Of a stretch of 64,000 bases of DNA, positions 59,772 through 64,000 are shown in pieces. This DNA is from Heritiera littoralis (lineage: Eukaryota; Streptophyta; Magnoliopsida; Malvales; Malvaceae). The notes below the pieces were generated by a model. The model was given only the letters and a program-made list of their open reading frames with translations. It searched no databases and was not told where the DNA came from. The stretch is from assembly GCA_031772115.1 (NCBI GenBank), contig JAPDPK010000220.1, positions 623,271-687,270 of the forward strand. The letters are read 5' to 3'. A program made the translations under genes and the position numbers. Position 1 is the first letter of the stretch; every line of letters starts with the position of its first letter.

Positions 59772-62100
59772 CGAAAGACAAGACGATATGCTTAACTTAT
59801 GCAGCATAGTAAAAATTAAGGCTAACTTTTTCTTTTCATACTTATACTTGTAGATTGTCTAGTATGTTGTGTAATATAATTCGTTTAGGTTATGTTTGGT
59901 GCATAGGATGATGGATAGGATAGGATGATAATTATCCTATCTTATGTTTTGGTGCACACATTAAGGGGAGGATTGGATTGTAACGAGGATTAGTCATCCT
60001 CCTAGTATAGGATAACTTAATCTTCTCTAAAATGTGAGGGTTATTTCTAATCTCATAGGATTAGAAATAAATACTGATATTTTATTATTTTATCCTTAAC
60101 ATTTATATTTAAAAATTAACTTAAACATTTAATAAAATAGTAAGGATCTTTAATTAATTAATTAATTAATATAATTTTTTTTCCTTCTTTTTCTTTTTTT
60201 TTTTTCTTGTTTTTGATTAAAAAAAACTATAATTTTGATAAAATAATATTTTCTTGTACACATTTTTTAAATTATTTTTTAGAAAATAAATTTTTAAACA
60301 TAAAAATTATTATAAAATATATTTTTTAACTAGTTTTTCTTACATTTAAATTTTTATTTTTTCTTTCTTAATTTTTTTCTTTTGCCTAAAAAAAATGAAA
60401 GAAAAGTGACTATTAACCATAAATTATTAGAAATTATATATTTTTTAATTCATCAAAATTTAATTATTAAATTTAACTTATATTTTTCCTTTTTTTGTTT
60501 TCTATATTTCTTTATAATTGACAAAAAAAAAGAAGATAAAGAAACCATAAAAATAAAGAAAAATATTTAAGAATAGTCTTTTGGAAAATTTAATGTAATT
60601 AAAAAATAAACTTATTTCCAAGAAAAACCCAATTTTCTAAAAATAAATATATTTAATTTACAATAAAAATTATTTTAAATTTAAATCATATAAAAGAAAT
60701 AAAAAAATGAAAAAATACAGAAAATGCTTTTTATAAAATTTCATTTCTTAACGAAATAATTTTTTTGAAAAAAGTAATATAAATTTTTTAGAAATAATTT
60801 TTTATTAAAAAAATCAGCTAATGAATTGGACTATTAATTATAGTATTATAAATAATATTTAAAAATTTTAATTTTTAATTTATATTTATAACAAAAAAAT
60901 TATAAATTTAAATTATGTTACTTCAAAAAAGAGTACTTAAAAAATCATTTTATACTATTTTTAATTTTACACATAACAAATATTGTGAAAGACATAAAAA
61001 ATCATATCCTATTCTTAATTCTTGTACACACCAAACATAAGATAGGATGATATAATTTAATCTTATCTTATCCATAATCTTATATTATCTTATCCTATCC
61101 TCTTCCTATACACCAAACATGACCTTAAATCATTGATTACTTGACTTAATTTAAGACATTTACCTAAGGTCCCAGCTTATTACATACTCATCCGATTAAT
61201 TGTGCTAACTTATATTTAGGCATACTTTCCATAAAATGACATTTATCGGCCACATCCATTTTAGTTCTATGTACTTAATCTCATGCCATAAAGAGTGTGC
61301 ATAGCAATCTAATAGTCTATTATTCTAGCATACATATCACTTGATCAAGCTGCTGAAAAACTGCCTAAAACTAAGTTCATTTACCTATTCGAAATATATA
61401 CATACATCACCTATCAGCGAAAATATCAGCAAACAAACAATTCATCATTAGTGAATATTTACAGTCCCGACATATAGTAATTTATCAAATCAATACCTTA
61501 TATCCTAGTACACATTCCAACCTTCAAGACTGCACAAAAACTGCTTGAATATCACATCGCATGAATAAATAAATATATACTCTATGATGCACTACAAATA
61601 TACGAAATTAAAAAATCACAGAGCCGATACCAAGTCCAAGATCTAACTTAATGCCCAACCTGTAGGGAAAATAGTGGAGAGATGAGCTAAAGGTCAATAA
61701 GTTAAACATGTAAGGGTAGAGTTAGAATCATACTGTTTTATATGCAAACACTTACTATATTTATACAATCTCCACAATCAGTAACATATAGCAATCTCGA
61801 TGTAATATTCCATTATATAACCCTCAATATTAGCAAAGTATCACATGCTCGACATACAATCTCGTTAAACAATCCTCTATCACTTACGTACATAAATAAA
61901 TAACTCTTATGACAAAACAGACTCGTCAAGGTCGTTTAGGTGTTTTAGTCGGAATGATACCTTGAGGAACCTCATTCCCTGTTAACCTGACAAATTAACA
62001 AACAGTATCACGTACGACATTCACTAACTCACCTATCATATCTTGATATTCTCTAACCACTTATATGAGCATGCAATTACCGTCACATGTAATTAAGACC
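59762..62100 (+). mobile_element. LTR I (related to C), with a MITE inside
   Basis: It starts TGTCATGCCTCGAAAGACAAGACG after a polypurine-like tract, which suggests a 3' LTR in plus orientation. It parallels C for its first part (ACTTTTTCTTTTC; then ACTTGACTTAATTTAAG after the MITE). A GGTCAATAAG box at 61,692 and a TTAGAATCATACTGTTTTAT block match E at 20,770. The right end was not found; similarity to the family fades near 62,100 and no target duplication was recognised. Confidence 0.6.
59888..61124. mobile_element. Tourist-like (PIF/Harbinger) MITE with target duplication TTA
   Basis: The 1237-bp insert has ends GGTTATGTTTGGTGCATAGG and the complement of GGTCATGTTTGGTGTATAGG. Target duplication TTA lies at 59,885-59,887 and 61,125-61,127. 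Inverted arms rich in ATCCTATC continue for about 100 bp. The interior is A/T-rich and non-coding; the frame at 60,382-60,570 is chance. Confidence 0.85.
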
Positions 62101-62129
62101 ATTTATTAAGATTAAAAAAGACATATGAT

Positions 62130-62400
62130 TAAAATGGTACCGTTTTTAAATGGATGCTATGGGTTGCTAATCCTTCCTTATGCAGAACCGAATTCTCAGA
62201 CCTAAATTTTGTTTTCGCAAACAAAAAATTATCTTTTTAATAAAACTTAATTAATTTTAAGATTTTGTTAAAAATATAAATATTTTTGGTAGACAACATA
62301 CCTAGTAAAAAAAATTTGTTGCGACTCTCTTATGTATTTTCAAAATTGTCCAACGATCGAGTCCATGATCAAAATTGGTATGACAAAAACACCATTGATA
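62130..62400 (-). mobile_element. Ogre/Tat-like LTR remnant
   Basis: GGTTGCTAATCCTTCCTTATG (62,162 on) and GTTGCGACTCTCTTATG (about 62,319) are, in complement, decayed versions of the GGGGAAGGATTAGC and GGAGTCGC motifs at the head of LTR F. No borders found. Confidence 0.45.
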
Positions 62401-63480
62401 TCAACATGCATGAAGCTTCTTGCCTAGGCCAACTACTCCTAGCCCTCTCCCTCATGTGTTTCCCTTGGAATTTACCTTTCTCCCTTGTTTTCTCTCCAAA
62501 CCCGCAAGGCCCCTTACTCTAGCTTCTCAATTTTGTGTTTAATTCACCCTTAACTCAAGTGGAAAGTGACGGCTTCAGTCCTTCGCTCTCAAAATCGAAT
62601 GCTTCATCTCACTCTTTCACTTGTTTTATTTCTTTAACTTGTAGTAAGTAACAAGGAAATGACTTATCTCTTGCTTTTTACTTCTTTGGGCCACCACGTT
62701 TCACTCACTTTCGATATGTTTAAATTGTGTTTCGTTTGTTTAGTTAATATCAAGGTGATGCTTTCTCTTATTCTCCCTTACTTGCCGAGTGACCCTTACC
62801 AAATTCCACTTGCTTCTCTTATGGTTTTTTTTTTTTAATAACATGCTACGTTCCGCCTCGGTTTTACTTCCCTTTACACATGTTTACATCTTGTTTCTTT
62901 TATAAACAAGGTTGAATTCTCATAAATTCCCACAAACCTATGTCTCCCACTAACATTATAATATTATATTAATTATATCATGTGGCCACCAAGCATCCTA
63001 AATTAATTTGTTACTATCATTTCTCATATACCTGGCTAGGCTATTAAAATGTGACAATTGTTTGGACTTGGGTGTTTTTCCTTTATTCGAAATAGTAACT
63101 AAGCTATTTTAATTTTTGAAATTTAAATTGTTTTACCTACTATCAAATATGCTTGTGCTCACGAAATTCTGGAACAAATATGACCTTTCTTGAGTCTCAC
63201 ATACTTTCGCATCCTACACGATAAATTGAAATTTAATTATTGGATCATTAATTACATATTTGAGCACAAGGTGGCTTGCGTAGTAGTTAAGGGATTTGAA
63301 TTTATTTCACTTTCACGTAAGGATATTTTTTTTTATTTTATACCTGATATGATATTTTGGTAGCGCTTTATGTAAATTTGAGAGTTGTTTAATGTATTTT
63401 CATTTTGACAAATATTTATATTGATTTTTTTGTAAGAATAAATATGTTGATCTTGAACATATTTCTAACAATAAAAATCA
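62401..63480. other. Non-coding DNA, nothing recognised
   Basis: Mixed AT-rich sequence. The open frame 62,286-62,522 overlaps the Ogre-like remnant and shows no domain. No RNA gene or repeat border seen. Confidence 0.5.
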
Positions 63481-63486
63481 AGTAAT

Positions 63487-63889
63487 GCGGAAAACAAATA
63501 ACCATACCTCCAGCCATTGTCAAGTGGGATATATGTATTTGATTTCTCACTAATCCTCTTCTGACTTAGATGGTATATCGTCTCTGAATAGAAGAGATTA
63601 GTCAGGACCAAGTACATCTCTTATATAGTCGTTCTTCCATCAAGAACGGCTGTCCGTTACCACTGCATTAATGACTGTCATTACTATTACATTAATGACT
63701 GTCATTACTATTGCATTAATGTCTGTCCGTTACCATTGCATTAATGTTTGTCCGTTACTATTGTATTAATGTAAAAAACGTAACGGCTGTCTGTTACCAT
63801 TGCATTCAATATCAAAACGTATTGGACCATTAATATGCATAATGACCATTAATATGACCATTAATATGCATAATGAAGAAAACGTTACA
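63487..63889 (-). mobile_element. Partial LTR element at the window edge: putative copia-type 3' LTR
   Basis: On the minus strand TGTAACGTTTTCTTCATTATG begins at 63,889, directly after a purine-rich GGACCAAGTGGGAGATT (complement of 63,890-63,906). That is a polypurine tract plus LTR start. The element body would extend right, beyond the window. The left border is uncertain; TG at 63,487 or 63,518 is possible. The copia assignment rests on general resemblance only. Confidence 0.5.
63648..63800. repeat. Tandem 24-25 bp repeats in the edge LTR
   Basis: Six successive units of CTGTCCGTTACCATTGCATT then AATG with variants (CTGTCATTACTATTACATT). They are followed by GACCATTAATATGCATAAT repeats to 63,875. 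Confidence 0.9.
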
Positions 63890-63906
63890 ATCTCCCACTT
63901 GGTCCA
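63890..63906 (-). promoter_or_regulatory. Putative polypurine tract of the edge element
   Basis: The complement reads GGACCAAGTGGGAGATT and abuts TGTAACG. Confidence 0.55.
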
Positions 63907-64000
63907 TATGTTGAATTAAGCATTGAATAACTTACTTAAGAAACAAACACATGAATCATAGTGATAAGTTCTCTAAGAACGAGTATTATCATCTATGTAT

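Noticed and set aside
60382..60570. 62-codon open frame
   Set aside because: Lys/Ile/Phe-rich translation of the A/T-rich interior of a MITE.

Overview
This window is nuclear DNA of a flowering plant, probably a dicot. It is AT-rich and gene-poor. Its contents are plant Ty3/gypsy and Ty1/copia retrotransposons with tRNA-Met-type primer sites, an En/Spm (CACTA) transposon, Tourist-like MITEs, an Au-type SINE and one SUVH-family (SRA + pre-SET) chromatin gene. I found no bacterial or organellar genes, no tRNA or rRNA genes and no CRISPR. Most apparent open frames longer than 60 codons are chance frames in repeats.

Left part (1-13,600). An old Ty3/gypsy element (921-12,670, target duplication AGTGG) sits inside a degenerate tandem-repeat tract. 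Its gag is full of stops and its reverse transcriptase, RNase H and integrase core are deleted. Its 5' LTR carries a MITE and an expanded TAA microsatellite. Its leader carries two complete solo LTRs, A (3223-6666) and B (6986-9676), each with a perfect 5-bp target duplication and each filled with its own short-motif repeat.

Middle (13,600-18,256). A SINE and a foldback MITE flank the only host-type gene, a minus-strand SUVH-like open frame (14,938-16,506). It keeps the SRA and pre-SET regions but has lost the core of the SET catalytic domain. AT-rich DNA without genes lies upstream of it.

Right part (18,257 to about 62,100). This is one nest of transposable elements that I could unfold from target duplications. 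LTR C holds a Tourist-like MITE and LTR D. D holds LTR E, the Ogre/Tat-like solo LTR F, a young Ty1/copia element and LTR G. G holds LTR H and an 8.7-kb CACTA element. H holds LTR J. After the insertions are removed, D, G, H and J are each about 4.6-5.2 kb and E is 3.9 kb. They form one family of long non-coding LTRs (TGTCAYGACYC... heads, ...CACA tails), present only as solo LTRs in both orientations. They share three conserved internal signals: a GCTCAGTAAG box that is followed by a TATA box in D and E, a 16-bp palindrome around CTATGGCCATAG, and a hairpin near the 3' end whose stem covaries between copies.

The nest ends with LTR I (from 59,762), related to C and preceded by a polypurine tract. 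Beyond it are an Ogre-type remnant and, at the right edge, a minus-strand copia-type LTR whose element runs off the window. The only coding capacity that still looks nearly intact is the SUVH frame and the CACTA TNPA-like gene. The CACTA TNP2 gene and the copia gag-pol are broken by several frameshifts or stops.
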